Assembly (NCBI GenBank): GCA_024734555.1
Contig: JANPWX010000076.1
Span: 822,689-886,688 of the forward strand
Length of the DNA: 64,000 bases
DNA from: Trochalopteron elliotii
Taxonomy: Eukaryota; Chordata; Aves; Passeriformes; Leiothrichidae
Direction: 5' to 3'
Of this stretch, positions 32,601-44,000 are shown in pieces (positions within the stretch are counted from its first letter, which is position 1; every line of letters starts with the position of its first letter). The notes below the pieces were generated by a model. That model was given only the letters and a program-made list of their open reading frames with translations. It had not been told where the DNA came from and did not search any database. The position numbers were made by a program, and so were the translations under genes.

Positions 32601-33619
32601 TGACCAGCAGTGTCCCATAACATTAGCCTGACATCTTCACCATTAACTCTGAAATAAACAAGACAGTTTTGTGATCAATACAGTAACAGGAACAAATCAA
32701 AACAATTGACAAGGAAACACTTCTGTTGCTATACTTTAAGAGTAATCCAAATCAAATTTAACTGGATTTAAACACGATGTAACATTATTAATACTCATTC
32801 ACCTTTATAACATACAATGGCAATAGTCCCTCAACTACATTATATGCTCTTTACAGACAATCTGTATTACATCCTTCTCTTCCTTTCCTCTTCTTCCTCT
32901 ACATTTCCCTCTACAATGAAAAATAAGATAGATATCAGAACAAAACTTAGATGCCTGAAGAATGGTGCTTTTGTCTTTTTAATCAGCTTGCAGAATTTAT
33001 AGATTTTTCTCACTTCTCATTATCGTAAGATTTTCCACTTTACCAAACATAATTGGATATTATCTGCTTATACAGCACAAAGATTCTAAATAATTTTTTC
33101 ACAGTCACTTTTTCTATGCTGGTTACTAAATTTGTGTAATTCTTTTCTCATAAGCAGTTCCACTTCTTCACAAGAAATCACAAAAAGAAATTTAAAAAAT
33201 CAACAGGTGGTAGAATACAAAGCAAACTTGTCAAAGAGCTTGGTATGGCAGAGATTCCAGATTTTATTTATAATTTTAAATTTTGGATGGAGAATAAAGG
33301 ATATAACTTTAGCCCACATGCAAGAGAGAAAATAACTCCCTTTAGTGTTCTTCAGAAACAGAAGGCCTTGTTTTCCAAGTCTTCATAAATTTCAAGATTA
33401 CAACAGAAAAAAGAAATAGAGAGAGAGGCAAAAATCAATAGTATGTCATCTCTTTAATACATACTGGATCTGTCTTTCCAGGAAATCTACACCAATAGTT
33501 TTCTTGTAGTCTTTTGTAAAAATCCCCTTGCAATATCGCTGAATCATACTGGACTTCCCAACAGCTCCATTTCCTACTACTACCACCTTGATGGCCACCT
33601 CCATATCTTCTTCCAACAT
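23466..33619 (-). CDS. RAB23: RAB23 small GTPase, complete coding sequence in six exons
   Basis: Coding exons on the minus strand are 33619-33465, 32648-32563, 27495-27339, 25887-25805, 24550-24458 and 23605-23466. Together they are 714 bases, 237 residues plus TAG, the same length as human RAB23. The phases agree at every junction and each intron is GT-AG. Motifs: P-loop GNGAVGKS at residues 16-23, switch I TIGVDF from residue 41, WDTAGQE at 63-69 with catalytic Gln68, NKID at 121-124, S-V-K at 151-153, and a C-terminal prenylation signal CSIP at 234-237. RAB23 acts at endosomes and the primary cilium, restrains Hedgehog signalling, and is mutated in Carpenter syndrome in humans. Divergence from human is mild, for example around residues 98-110. 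Nothing suggests a pseudogene. Confidence 0.98.
23606..24457 (-). other. RAB23: RAB23 intron 5 (between coding exons 5 and 6)
   Basis: AT-rich, no repeat or RNA recognised. Confidence 0.85.
24458..24550 (-). CDS. RAB23: RAB23 coding exon 5
   Basis: The acceptor is aacttttcag and the donor is gtatgta. It encodes FKYLADKYLQKLKQQ and the start of the hypervariable tail (AEDSELVHTSSNKI). Confidence 0.96.
24551..25804 (-). other. RAB23: RAB23 intron 4, with short simple repeats
   Basis: It contains a CAT/CGT-type trinucleotide run at about 24598-24623 and a short TA run at about 24884-24899. Nothing else is seen. Confidence 0.8.
25805..25887 (-). CDS. RAB23: RAB23 coding exon 4
   Basis: The acceptor is ttgtgcag and the donor is gtagga. 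It encodes EEAEALAKKLKVRFYRASV and KEDLNVSE, including the S-V-K loop equivalent to the Ras SAK motif. It is noticeably GC-richer than its flanks. Confidence 0.96.
25888..27338 (-). other. RAB23: RAB23 intron 3
   Basis: AT-rich, with a poly-A run near 27021-27034. No repeat family or gene recognised. Confidence 0.8.
27339..27495 (-). CDS. RAB23: RAB23 coding exon 3 (NKID motif)
   Basis: The acceptor is tttctag and the donor is gtagga. It encodes GAQACVLVFSTTDRESF through QNKIDLLDDSCIK. The NKID guanine-specificity motif is intact. Confidence 0.97.
27496..32562 (-). other. RAB23: RAB23 intron 2 (about 5 kb)
   Basis: The largest RAB23 intron within the coding region. Only short chance frames are seen and there is no clear transposon copy. 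Confidence 0.75.
32563..32648 (-). CDS. RAB23: RAB23 coding exon 2 (switch II, WDTAGQE)
   Basis: The acceptor is ttatttcag and the donor is gtgaaa. It encodes VNGEDVRLMLWDTAGQEEF and on to KAYYR, ending one base into a glycine codon. It contains the catalytic glutamine of the GTPase. Confidence 0.97.
32649..33464 (-). other. RAB23: RAB23 intron 1 within the coding region
   Basis: AT-rich and unremarkable. Confidence 0.85.
33465..33619 (-). CDS. RAB23: RAB23 coding exon 1 (start codon, P-loop, switch I)
   Basis: ATG at 33619-33617 opens MLEEDMEVAIKVVVVGNGAV. The exon ends two bases into the Gln52 codon before the donor gtatgt. The same exon probably extends upstream as 5' UTR to 33666, where an acceptor ttgttgacag is seen on the minus strand. 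Confidence 0.97.
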
Positions 33620-33666
33620 CTTTGCGTCTCAGGTGACTCTCTGGTTTATTCAGGAAACTACTGATT
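33620..33666 (-). other. RAB23: RAB23 5' UTR part of the first coding exon
   Basis: A good acceptor (tttactttgttgacag on the minus strand) lies 47 bases upstream of the ATG. This implies that transcription starts in a separate non-coding exon, most likely in the CpG island about 2 kb upstream. Confidence 0.6.
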
Positions 33667-33965
33667 CTGTCAACAAAGTAAATAGCTATTATGGTCATAA
33701 AAATGCTGTGAATAGAAAGCAAGAGGCAAGATAATCACACAGATTAGGGTGCATACAGATAATACAATTTATTTCTGTCTCTGTCACAGCTTGCTTAAGT
33801 GACCTCAGGAAAGTTATTTAACTAGCTTTGGTTTGACACTTACTAATTGAAAATTAATAAAAATTGGAAGTAGAGAATATTTTATTTGGCTTCCTGCAAA
33901 GATATTTCACTGATGTTTTGGTGGCTTTTTTCTTAATGAGGAAGAAATGGAGGCACTGAACTACA

Positions 33966-34995
33966 AGATCACAGAATGGTTAATGTTTGAAAAGACCTCA
34001 AAGATCAGCAAATCCAATCATTAACCCAATGCTGCCAAGTGCTAAACCATGTCCCTAAGTATCACATGCACACATCTTTTAAATACCTCCAGGGATGGTG
34101 ATGCTGCCCCACTTCCCCAGGCAGGCTGTTCCAACACCTTTCAGAGAAGGATTTTTTTGTAATATCCAGCCTAAAACTCCCCTGGCAAACCTTGAGCCTA
34201 TTTTCTCTTGACCTATTGCTTGTTACTTGCAGATGAGACCAACCCCCACCTTGCTACAACCTTCTTTCAGGCAGTTGTAGAAAGCAGTAACATTTCCCCT
34301 GAGCCTCCTTTTCTCCAGGCTAAATGACCCCAGCTCCCTCAGCCATTTTTCATAAGACTTGTGTTCTAGACCCTCCACCTCACTGCCCCTGTCCAGACTT
34401 GCTCCAGCTCCTCAATTTCTTTCTTGCAATGAGGGGCCCAGAACTGCACACGAGATTTTGAGGTGTGGCCTCAGCAGTGCTGAGTACAGAGGGACAATCC
34501 CTGCCCTGCTCCTGCTGGCCACACTATTGCTGATACAGGCCAGGATGCCACTGGCCTTCCTGGCCACCTGGGCACACCTGGCTCATGTTCAGCTGCTGCT
34601 GACCAGCACCCCCAGGTCCTTTCCCACTGGGCAGCTCTCCAGCCACTCTGCCCCCGGCCTGTAGCTCTGGATGGAGTGGTTGTGACCCAAGTGTAGGAGC
34701 TGCCACTTGGCCTTGTTTCATCTCACACAGCTGGCCTTGGACCATCAACCCAACCTGTCCAGATGCCTCTGCAGGGCCTTCCTACCCTTCAGCAGATCAA
34801 CATTCCCACCCAACCTGGTGTCACCTGCAAACTGACTGAGGGTGCACGCAATTGCTTCGTCAAGATCATTGGTAAAGTTATTAAACAGGACTGGCACAAA
34901 CACTTAAACCCTGGGGAACATTACGAGCAACCAGCTGGATTTAAATCTACTCACCACCACTCTGGACCTCCACCCCTCAAATGCATGCCTCTCCC
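33966..34995 (-). mobile_element. CR1 LINE fragment, about 1 kb
   Basis: The plus strand reads the reverse complement of CR1 from its tail (gatcacagaatggttaatg) through the block with 'ctccagggatggtgatgc', 'ccaggcaggctgttcc', 'ctccaggctaaatgacccc' and 'cccaggtcctttcccac'. It runs well into the RT region. It is the longest CR1 copy in the window and lies in the RAB23 5' intron, in the same orientation as the gene. The frame is broken. Confidence 0.9.
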
Positions 34996-35500
34996 AAACT
35001 CTTCTCTAGGGAGCCTGGTTTTATCCCTTTTCCCCTTCACATCTAGTCTAAAATTCCTTCAGTGAGTCCTACTAACTTGTAAAAGTAATTTCCTCCTTCG
35101 AAACAGGTGTACCCCATCTATTGTCAGCAGGCATGGTTGCTGTGTAGACTGACCCACCACCAAAAAACCAAAATTCTGCCTGTAACATCAGGCTCTTCCC
35201 TTTCTTCCTATTTCATTCCCTGGGACTGGAAAGCCAGAAGAGAACACTATTTGTGTTCCTGGTTCCTTAACCAGTTGTTCCACGGCTCTGAAATCTCTCT
35301 TGACCGCCCTCGGACTTGCTACAACTTTATCACTGCCCACCTGAGAAAAGCTAAGTTTCCCCCACCTTTTGGTGTGCCGGGATATCATCCCAGTAACATT
35401 TTGCAGCCGCAGAGTGGCAAATTTTCTCCCAAGAATCAGATCACCCTCCTTTCGAAAGGAGGGGAAAATAAAGGCTCTGCCTATGCCCACACTCACACCC
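34996..35500. other. Sequence between CR1 and the RAB23 CpG island
   Basis: Possibly a further degraded CR1 stretch at the start, near 35000-35110. Otherwise nothing recognised. Confidence 0.4.
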
Positions 35501-35509
35501 GTGCTAGCA

Positions 35510-36250
35510 GAGCACGGCTACCCGATCCCTTCGCTCAGTTCGCTCAGACAGATGATGTTTCTTGACTGCATTAGCCTACACCCGGCTATCCGGAGTTCGG
35601 CAAGCCCCGTTAGCACCGGGAAGCCGGATGGCCATTTTGGGCGAGAACACAGGCAGCCACCCACGGCTCTCCGCGCAGGAATCCATCCCACCGACACCTC
35701 CCGGCCCTGCCCGAGGGACCACGCCGAGGGCGGAGGTTCGGCCGCCACGGCCCCTCCCGCGGCCCCGCTCCCGCCAGCCCGGGGCGCCCCGGCTGCAATC
35801 CCCGCCTGCCCGCGGCCTCTCTCACCAACCCCTCACGGAGCGAGCGGGCGGGCGGCGCTCCCTCGAGGGCACGGCGGTGGAGGGACGCAGGGAAGAGGAG
35901 ACGGAGGGAAGGCGTGAGGATACCGCCCTCCGTGGCCGACCCAACCCGGACGCACATCCCGGCTCCCCCGCCCGGAAGCGCCGTCAGGACCGGGGGCGCC
36001 GCTCGGGGAGGCGCCTGCCCGCTGCCCCCGCCCCCGCGGCGGACCCCGCTGTGTGCGGGTCTCCGGGAGCCGCTCCCGGGGGGTGGGCTGGGGTCATTGT
36101 GCGCCCCAGTCGGGCTTCAGGCGAGGGAGAGGTTGTTTTTGAGGGGTTTTCGGCTGGGTTCCTGAGGAAAGATCCCGAGAAGGCTGATCTTTCCTCGTCC
36201 ACGGGGTGCCTTCATCCCTGGTCCATTCTCTGTACGTCGGCATTCCTCAC
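35510..36250 (-). promoter_or_regulatory. RAB23: CpG island, probable RAB23 promoter
   Basis: Very high GC and dense CpG from about 35.5 to 36.15 kb. It lies about 2 kb upstream of the first RAB23 coding exon, which itself starts at an acceptor, so a non-coding first exon here is expected. Open frames across it (up to 239 codons) reflect the lack of AT-rich stops rather than coding. The exact start site and donor could not be chosen. Confidence 0.75.
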
Positions 36251-36259
36251 CTCATCCTC

Positions 36260-38755
36260 CATGAAAAACAAAACCGTGTGATCAGCCACGGGCTTTCCTT
36301 AGGCTACCACGGAAGGCTCCTGCCTCCCCGTGTGTAGCACCCTTTTTTTAACTAAGGTGTGCTCATCACCGTGGTACGTGGTCTGCCAGCTTCCAGACTA
36401 TAAATTAAACAGGATAAGTTTTGGCATAACTACAGAAGGGTAGTCTTAAAATCTGAAGATTTAACCTTTATTAACCCCTTATTTTGGTTTTTGGGTTGGT
36501 TGGTTTTCTAAGTTAAACTGCTAGATGTCCGCTGTCTTAAATCCCCTTTCCATACTGCAGAGCACATCTCTGGCTGAGGTGGCTGCTCTTAATGCCCCCG
36601 GCCCTCCTGCTACTCAGAGATGGCCAAGTAATACTCGGATATTGCCAAGTATGGGTTGATGAAATCTGCCTTCCACAACAGAGAGCTCTCTATGCCTGTC
36701 CTGTGCTTCCCAAGGCAGCAACTTTGTTCTAGAGTCAATTAGTTATGCCTGTCCTTAAATAAATACTTTTTGGATTAGAACATTGTGCAGTTACATTCCA
36801 AAGGAATAGTAAGATTTTATGCATGATTTTTGTTTTGAGATGTATATATTCATTTTGTTAATGCTGACACTGGCTCAGTCTCAGAATCTGACTGATGCCA
36901 GGACTTCTCTGTTCCAAAAGGCCTTGAATTGGAGAGCCCTCACATTAAGAGAAATTTATTACCTGCCTAATATCAAAGTAATATATTGGAAGTGTGCCTT
37001 ATTATACTTCCCTGTTTGCATTATGGGTGACGTTGGGGGTGTGGCCAGGATTCATCTCAGCTAATGCCTACATTGTAAACACTTGTGTGGTATGGTTCAC
37101 CTTCAGATGGGTGTCAGGTATCCCAGGTGGACTGCTCCTTCGATTCTCTCTGTTGACTGGCAAAGGGAGCTTGTGGCCACAGCCATACAAGGTTGGAGAA
37201 AACATAGCGTGTCTTAAGTTCCCTGACTAAATTAGTGATGGCTCAAAGTAATTTTAGTTTTTTGTTCTTTAAATTCTATATATTAGGTAATGCCTTTGTG
37301 AAGTGTAAGGCTAGAACATGTACTGTGACCGCCTGCCACATTGACAGTGGTCAGATACTTTGTAAAACCCCAACAATTCAGTGAGGCTAAACCATTCCAG
37401 CATGTCTTACGGGTGTATTGAGAGCAATCCAGGAAACTATTCTTACAATCTCCCACAAAGGAAAGAGAAGAGTGAAAGAACTGATATATTGATGAATTTC
37501 AAGGCTTTAGCTTGTACATTATTTGATAACTTGTGATGAGATCAGCTAGCAGTGTGACTTGTTTTGCAACTAAAACTTTTTACCTCTTTTCAGTTTGTTT
37601 AAATTAACATTCCAGTCACTGGATCTTACTACATCTTTTCACAGAGGCTGACTGGCACCTCTTCTTGGATATCTTTTCTATTTGCAGATACCAGTATGCA
37701 CATCATCTGTGAAATTTCTCTTCAGCAAACTAAATATGACCAACCCCATAAAACACCTACCACAATGTTAACTTTTCAGCATCTAGATCCCTTTCTGTGA
37801 TACACTTTTGAACACTGAAGTATTTTGATGTTGTGAACAGAGACACCAAATTAGCAAGGAAATCTCAGTATTATAGTATTAGATACACAGAGATAAGACA
37901 ACTTCCTCCCTTACAGACCCCCAGAAGGCCATGCTAATTCCTCTTACCATAGCATTTTATCAAGGTTTCCAATTCAGGCAGTTTTCTGTGTGTTCTGCTG
38001 TGATTACTTCCAAAACATTTTTAACATGAGGATGTATTTTTTTTCCCCAGATGCACCACGGTGCAGTTAGCTGCAATGAAATTATTTTGTTTGACAAACA
38101 AGGCAAATCAATGGATCTGTACAGGAAAGTACTCCAACCTTTAATAAAATCATCTGTTACCAGCAAGCTTTATATGACTATCATATATATCTGATTAATC
38201 AATAGAAATGTTAAATATTCTCTCACAGAGAGTCACTGGGAGTCCCATTGCTGCTGAAAGTAGTTGATGAGAACTGTCTTAATGATGATAAGAAGGCTTA
38301 GACAGTAATTTTTTCTTATTAATAATTAATTTCTATATTAAACTTTTATGGCATACTTTTCTGAAGTACTTTGGAGAACACAGTACTTGCTATGGTCAAG
38401 CAAACTATTGGCTTATTTTTACTTTATTTTTAGGGAATATTGTTGATTAGAACATTACATCTGAATTTCCAGAGTCTGGAGCCAATAGAACTAAGTTTCA
38501 AGTTCATGGTGTTACATATAGGTGTCAGAGTTCATCTAAAACAATATAAGAGAGGCTGTATGAGTTTTAGATATACTGTGGACTTACAGCTTGCCTGTCA
38601 GTGGAACTGAAGAATCTAAATAACCTGGAAAACTTCACCTGTATATGTACTTATATGCACACACACACTTCTATATATGTGTGTGTTGGGGATAAGATCA
38701 AATGCAAAGAAATGTAAAAAAGTAAATATACTGGCGATGGGAAGCCCACTGATGC
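36260..38755. other. Intergenic stretch upstream of RAB23, nothing recognised
   Basis: AT-rich unique-looking sequence. A CA/TA/TG imperfect inverted repeat lies at 38657-38688. Confidence 0.5.
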
Positions 38756-38756
38756 A

Positions 38757-40087
38757 GTGTTATAGTGCTGAGCTCTGCAGTGTTATGAACGAGTGTTTGA
38801 GATCCCTTAAAAATCTTTGACAGGGATATGAGCAAAAGTCATATTTAATATTGACAAAACAGACAAATTCATTGGCAAGATTCACTCTACTACTTACAGA
38901 ACAGTTAAGGGAAAACAATAAGGGAAAACAAGTGACAATAAAACCAAACAAAATCCAGGCAATCAAAACTGAAATTAACCAAGAACTACCTAGGGGTGTG
39001 TATGTGTGTGTTTAGGCGCATGTGACAAAAGACAGTGAAGCCAAGGATAAAAAGGCATACAGCCTAAAACCTTAACAGCACTTTTAACTTACACCTTAAG
39101 CCTAAGAATTTGACATTGGAAAAACACTTAATTATACCTAACAATTTCTAACTTAACAATTTAACAGAGAAATAACACTTAACAGCATTTAACCTAATTT
39201 ATAACTTCAAAGTTATACTTAGCAACTCAGCAAAACAGCACTTAACTTAGCTTATAACTTATATTTAACAACTTAGCAAAAGAATAATGCTTAGCAGCAT
39301 TTAAGTAAGTTTGTAACTAATTTAACCTTACTTACAGGCCTAACTTACTTAGATATCTAAGGTACTTCAACATCTAAGAAAGCAGATTTGCTGAAAGAAA
39401 CATTTGCATATGCACAGGGGCAGGCACGCAGACAGGAAGTCAGTACAAGCAAGGTACCTGTGAAAAATTCCCCTTGGAAGTCAGTGAAGTACTCACTTTG
39501 GATGCCTCTGCATCTCCTGATGGTGAAGGATTGGGCCTTGAGGAGTGAAGATATTGGCCCAGGACACATCATTGTTCAGTGATCCTCCAAGTGTAGCAAA
39601 CCCGAGGGTTTGCTGGCTCTGAGAGGCGCTCCCCCCAGAGGGAGGTGAGCTCCTGCACGCAGCTCCTGGAGAGCTCAAAGAGTCCCACTTTGGACTGCTG
39701 TTTATAGGGTCGCAAGAGAGAGGGCTTCAGTCATAACCATGTTTCATCCAGGCACAGTTTGCGTCGGCACTTTCTTTGGAAGTGTGAGAACAGGAATGTT
39801 ATGCCATTCAGGCAAGAAAAAATATTTTCCAAGGCTTGTCAAAAGGAAAACAGGAACTTGTTAGACAACAGCAGTTCCTGGGAGCAAGGCAGTGTTTCTG
39901 ATAAGCTGGGGAAGAGCTGAGCCCAGGTGCTGTTTTCAAGGCCAAGGCCTGACAAGAATTTCTCAGATCACACTGCAGCCTGGAAAGGACGAGGGGGAAT
40001 GCACCACCACACACAAGTGGTGTTTTTTTCACTCGTTCTTGTGTGACCCTTTGTCTCACAATCTCCCTTTTATTTAATTTCATTACA
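38757..40087 (-). mobile_element. Endogenous retrovirus LTR-like element, copy A
   Basis: Read on the minus strand, it starts TGTAATG at 40087 and has a CCCTATAAA TATA box (39710-39701). It then has a segment with aatttttcacaggtacct, a degenerate tandem array, and a 3' part including 'gtagtagagtgaatcttgcc'. The same blocks occur in the same order in the plus-strand element at 47.7-48.7 kb, so the two are one family. TATA box, TG start and promoter-like layout suggest a solo LTR or LTR plus leader. I could not find a clear target-site duplication, so both ends are approximate. The ERV class is not determined. Confidence 0.65.
39066..39345. repeat. Degenerate ~55-bp tandem array inside LTR copy A
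   Basis: Variants of the block 'ttaacagcatttaac' and 'aacttagcaa' recur at about 39072, 39125, 39179, 39234 and 39292, roughly 53-58 bases apart. That is about five diverged units. The other copy of the LTR has a shorter, less regular AT-rich segment at this place. Confidence 0.6.
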
Positions 40088-40545
40088 GATAAACAGTCAC
40101 CTTCTGATTAGTCCCCAGGGCATCTGCTAATTTTGTAATACTCAAAACTTGTCTCAAGCATTCCATGCATGTGATTGTTTTCAATCACAGTAAGACACAC
40201 ACTCAAATGGTGGATTTTCCACCAAGATGTTTTTTTCACAGCATCCTCAGCAAACACACAAATTAGCAGGGCCTTTAGAGCTAATCTCTTGTTCTGATCT
40301 TGGGTAGGATGCCAGGGTCTGGCACCATTCCCACAGTGTTCATATGTTGACTTAATTTTATAGAAGTGTGTTTTTTTACTTCTGTGTATTTTGTGAATAA
40401 AAATTTTCACAGTATTTCTGGGAAGACTTAATGTAATAAATGTATCATTGGGGTAAAAATTCGTGCAGAAAAATATAGAAACGTATGTTTTATTAATGTT
40501 AGTATAAAGATACAAAAAATTTAGTTTGTTTAAAAATTCCTTCCT
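40088..40545. other. Spacer between two LTR-like elements
   Basis: No gene recognised. The 135-codon minus-strand frame at 40108-40515 has no family resemblance and AT-driven composition. Confidence 0.4.
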
Positions 40546-40554
40546 GAGTCAGGT

Positions 40555-41050
40555 GGCTGCTCGAGTCACAACCTCTCATCAGCCCAAGACAAAGAGCAAA
40601 ACCAAGACCATCAAGAGGGACAAAGAAGTTGGCCAGCTAAGATAATGATCAGCGACACATCGGGCTGAGAAGACTCCTCTCCGGAACCCACCCGCAAATG
40701 CAATCGAAAATTGATAAGCTTGATACGCAGGTGAAAAGAGCCTTCCCGTATCGCTATTCACAAGGCTCGACGAATCCGGGAAATTCATTCAACATTGTAT
40801 TTGGACTCTTTATCGGACTATGCCCCACACCTGTTTTGCCTCGGGACACGAAAAACCCTGTAAGACCCCAAGCAGCAGTTCGCTCCGTGTGGATTTGGGA
40901 AATCTGTACCTTAGGTTACAGATCCCTGTCCACCCAGCGCTGCGCTGTCCGTCCTTAGTGTGGTTTCTCTCTTTGTTAGTGATTGGGATTGTTTTTTTTC
41001 TAATAAATTGTTTTTATATTAATCCGATTTGTGATTCCATTTATAACACT
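40555..41050 (+). mobile_element. CpG-bearing LTR-like fragment
   Basis: An isolated segment with many intact CpG sites in an AT-rich neighbourhood. It ends with an AATAAA-type signal near 41000 (taataaattg) and an ataaca terminus, which resembles an LTR 3' end. No 5' boundary or target duplication was found. The retained CpGs suggest a fairly recent insertion or low methylation. It could instead be a different unique regulatory segment. Confidence 0.4.
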
Positions 41051-41059
41051 TAAGCAGAT

Positions 41060-44000
41060 GAAATAGAAATAAGGAAAGTAACAATCCTGTGAAATCAGAA
41101 TTTCCAATTAACTGTTTCCTTAAAACTGTGAAATGTCTAATAGAGGGGGGAAAAAGAGGAAACAGCAGCAGCAATCGTTACTGTGGTCAAATTAGCCTGC
41201 TTTTCAATAGGAGGTCTAACAACATCAGAGAAAAGAAGACCAACACTTTCAGTGTTCTAGTCTTGAGAACTTGTTATGAAAATACATACAATTCACTAAA
41301 ACAATGCTACCCAGGCTGTGAAGTTTTTCTTGCTGTCCAGTGTCATCTGTCAGCACTGTTCAGACTGTGTGCAGAACTGTATTTTAATCCTTATGTGAAA
41401 TTAGAAGAAAATGTTCTTGTGAAGTGTAATCTTCCTAATGTCAAACCACTGCATTCAGGAAGTGGAATCACCAAAATGCAGTAAGCTATAGTTGAGATTG
41501 TTCTCAGAGGCAATTAGGGGTTTTGCAAAGACAGTAATTTGATTATTTTGTTCATGGATACAGTACCATTCGACATTTAGTTTCCCTCAGATTTTTCAAG
41601 TTCTCTTTGGAGTCACTGAAGGCTTTGTAGAAAATAAATGATTTGAGAAATGTCTTGTGTAACTTTATTTTGTGGTCCAGTCTTGACAGTCAGTAAGATG
41701 CCTTTACCAGTGTAATAGCAGTTGAAGCTTACAGGGGCAGGAATCAGAAAAAGAAAACATATGCATGTGGATCCCTGTAGCTAGGCAGGTAATTGCCTGG
41801 TTGTCATGTTTGTATTACTTGAGAAATTTTTCAGGCATTAGAATAATTCATAATTGTCACATGAGTAAAAGTGGGAAAATAAGCTTTGTGTACGAGTCAC
41901 GTCCAAACTATTGTTGAAGTAAGTTCATGTCTTATGTAAGACTGATATAACCTTATTTTAAACATACTCTATTAGACAGAAGGTGTAAGTGTACCTTATT
42001 GAGTGGTCAACATCTCTGTATCCTTATTTTTGGAAGCATTAGTTCTCCACACTGTAAGTCTTGCATTCTGATGGCTGTCTTTGCAGACACTTGCTGATGG
42101 AAAGCAATGTAGATGTGGAACACTACATCCTGGGCATTTATCCCAGACACCTTTGTAAGTATATTTACAAAACCTAACAGAATCTGTTCTATGAAAATGG
42201 AACCCTTCTTACTTACCTCTTTACACAAAGATCAGTGAAACTGCTTAAGTATAAATGAAGATGGCAGAAAAAAATGCTCTCTAAGAGCGAAGCCAAATAT
42301 TTCGCATTAGAGCAATCAGAAAACTCTCAGGCATAATTGTCAACAAAATCATCACAAGGATAATAGGTGAATTTGCTTCAAAATCTATAGATTTTTCTTT
42401 TAATTCTCACAGAACTAAACTGAATAAATCTGCTGCAAACAAAACCTTGTATTTGATTCAAGTACAGACAAATAAGTGCCTATTTTTTTAACCTTACTGA
42501 GTAAAAAACAATATTAAAATAAACTCTTGATATTTTTATATAAGGCTACAGTTCTTTTGTTCCTTCCTTCCCTTCCTCCCTCCTTCACTTGTGGCTGCCA
42601 GTATAAAAGTTCTTTCTGGGCTCTGCCTCAGCACTTTTTAGGGAAGATCTCATTTTCTCTGAAATTCCCTTAAAACTACTCATTAGAACACTGGAATCTG
42701 GAGTTGGAGTGTGTTAATTCCTGTGAGGACAACAACTTCCAGTCACAATTAAGCAGTTCTTCCCCCATGGTGTGTGGCCTGACCAAAGCACACCCCATAC
42801 AGTCTTACTTCTGAGCCTCTCCTGTGGGGTGAGGATGAAGTGGGCTCTCTGGATTATGTTGTCTTGTTGGAACTACTGGAGCCAGGACTCAAACACCACA
42901 GGGGTGATTTGATGATACTTTTCTTGGAAAACTGAAGTGTGGAATTTTTTGGGAAGCAGAGTAGAGGGAGAAGAACTAGAGAATATACCTTGGCTGCATG
43001 GAGTTTAGCCAAATGCTTTGCCAGATAGTTGGTGTATGTATTTACTAAGCCTCCAATTAATTAAGGCAAACATATTTGGGACTAAAAGTGCAGAGTAACA
43101 ACTGACAAAATGCAAAAGTATGCAAAGTTGTTCATTGTATTATAAAAACAACACAACTTGTTTTCTGAGATTTTACTTAGCATTTCAATCAAGAATGGCT
43201 AAAATTTTCATATTCCCTGTGAATATGAAATAGTAATTTAGTAATAGAGTAATAAATATACAGTCCTGAGAGTAGTGATGTCCTTTCCATGCCTACATAG
43301 TAATTTCTATTGTTCTTAACATATGATGTACTATACCTTAAAATTCTATAGGCTTGTTTTAAATAACTGCTGAAAAGAGTAGAAATTATGAGTTATTTGG
43401 TTAAAAACATTGATTTGTACATCCCAGTAGCTGCTTACTCCATAACGCTGTGGTGTTTTACATTTGCCTTCTAGTAATTGTAGATTTCTTTGGAATTTTT
43501 GTATATGTTTTTATATAACATGATGAGCTTGGAGGGAAATTTGTGTATTGAAGTTGGTGTATATGTTTAATAATAAACAGATGTTCATAGAGAAATAGTT
43601 TTCTGTGGGAATGAATTAATTAAGACATCATTTGGTCAAACTTTCTCTCTGCCCAAGTAATCTGAATCATGTTTTTACCAGTATACCAGGAGGAGAGACA
43701 GGAGGAATAAAAGATACAAGTTAAATCAGTCACAAGAGGAATGTGAACTAGATTTCAATTTTCCACATTATAAATCAAAGCACTGGGCAAGTAAGCATAA
43801 AGAACTGCCAAGATGCTGCCTCATGCTTTGTGTGAAGTTGGAAGGTCACCAGATGATGACTGCTGGGGCACATGGTGCTCACTGTTCTCATCTTACTGTC
43901 CTTGGGGGCAGACAGCTCATATAACATGATGACAAGAGTGGGCTGTGGTGTGAGAATCTAACTCCTCACCCTTTTCACCCTTGCACTATGTAAGTTTTTT

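Noticed and set aside
35369..36281. Long overlapping open frames in the RAB23 CpG island
   Set aside because: GC-rich sequence lacks stop codons by chance. The peptides are P/A/R/G-rich with no domain, and both strands are equally open.
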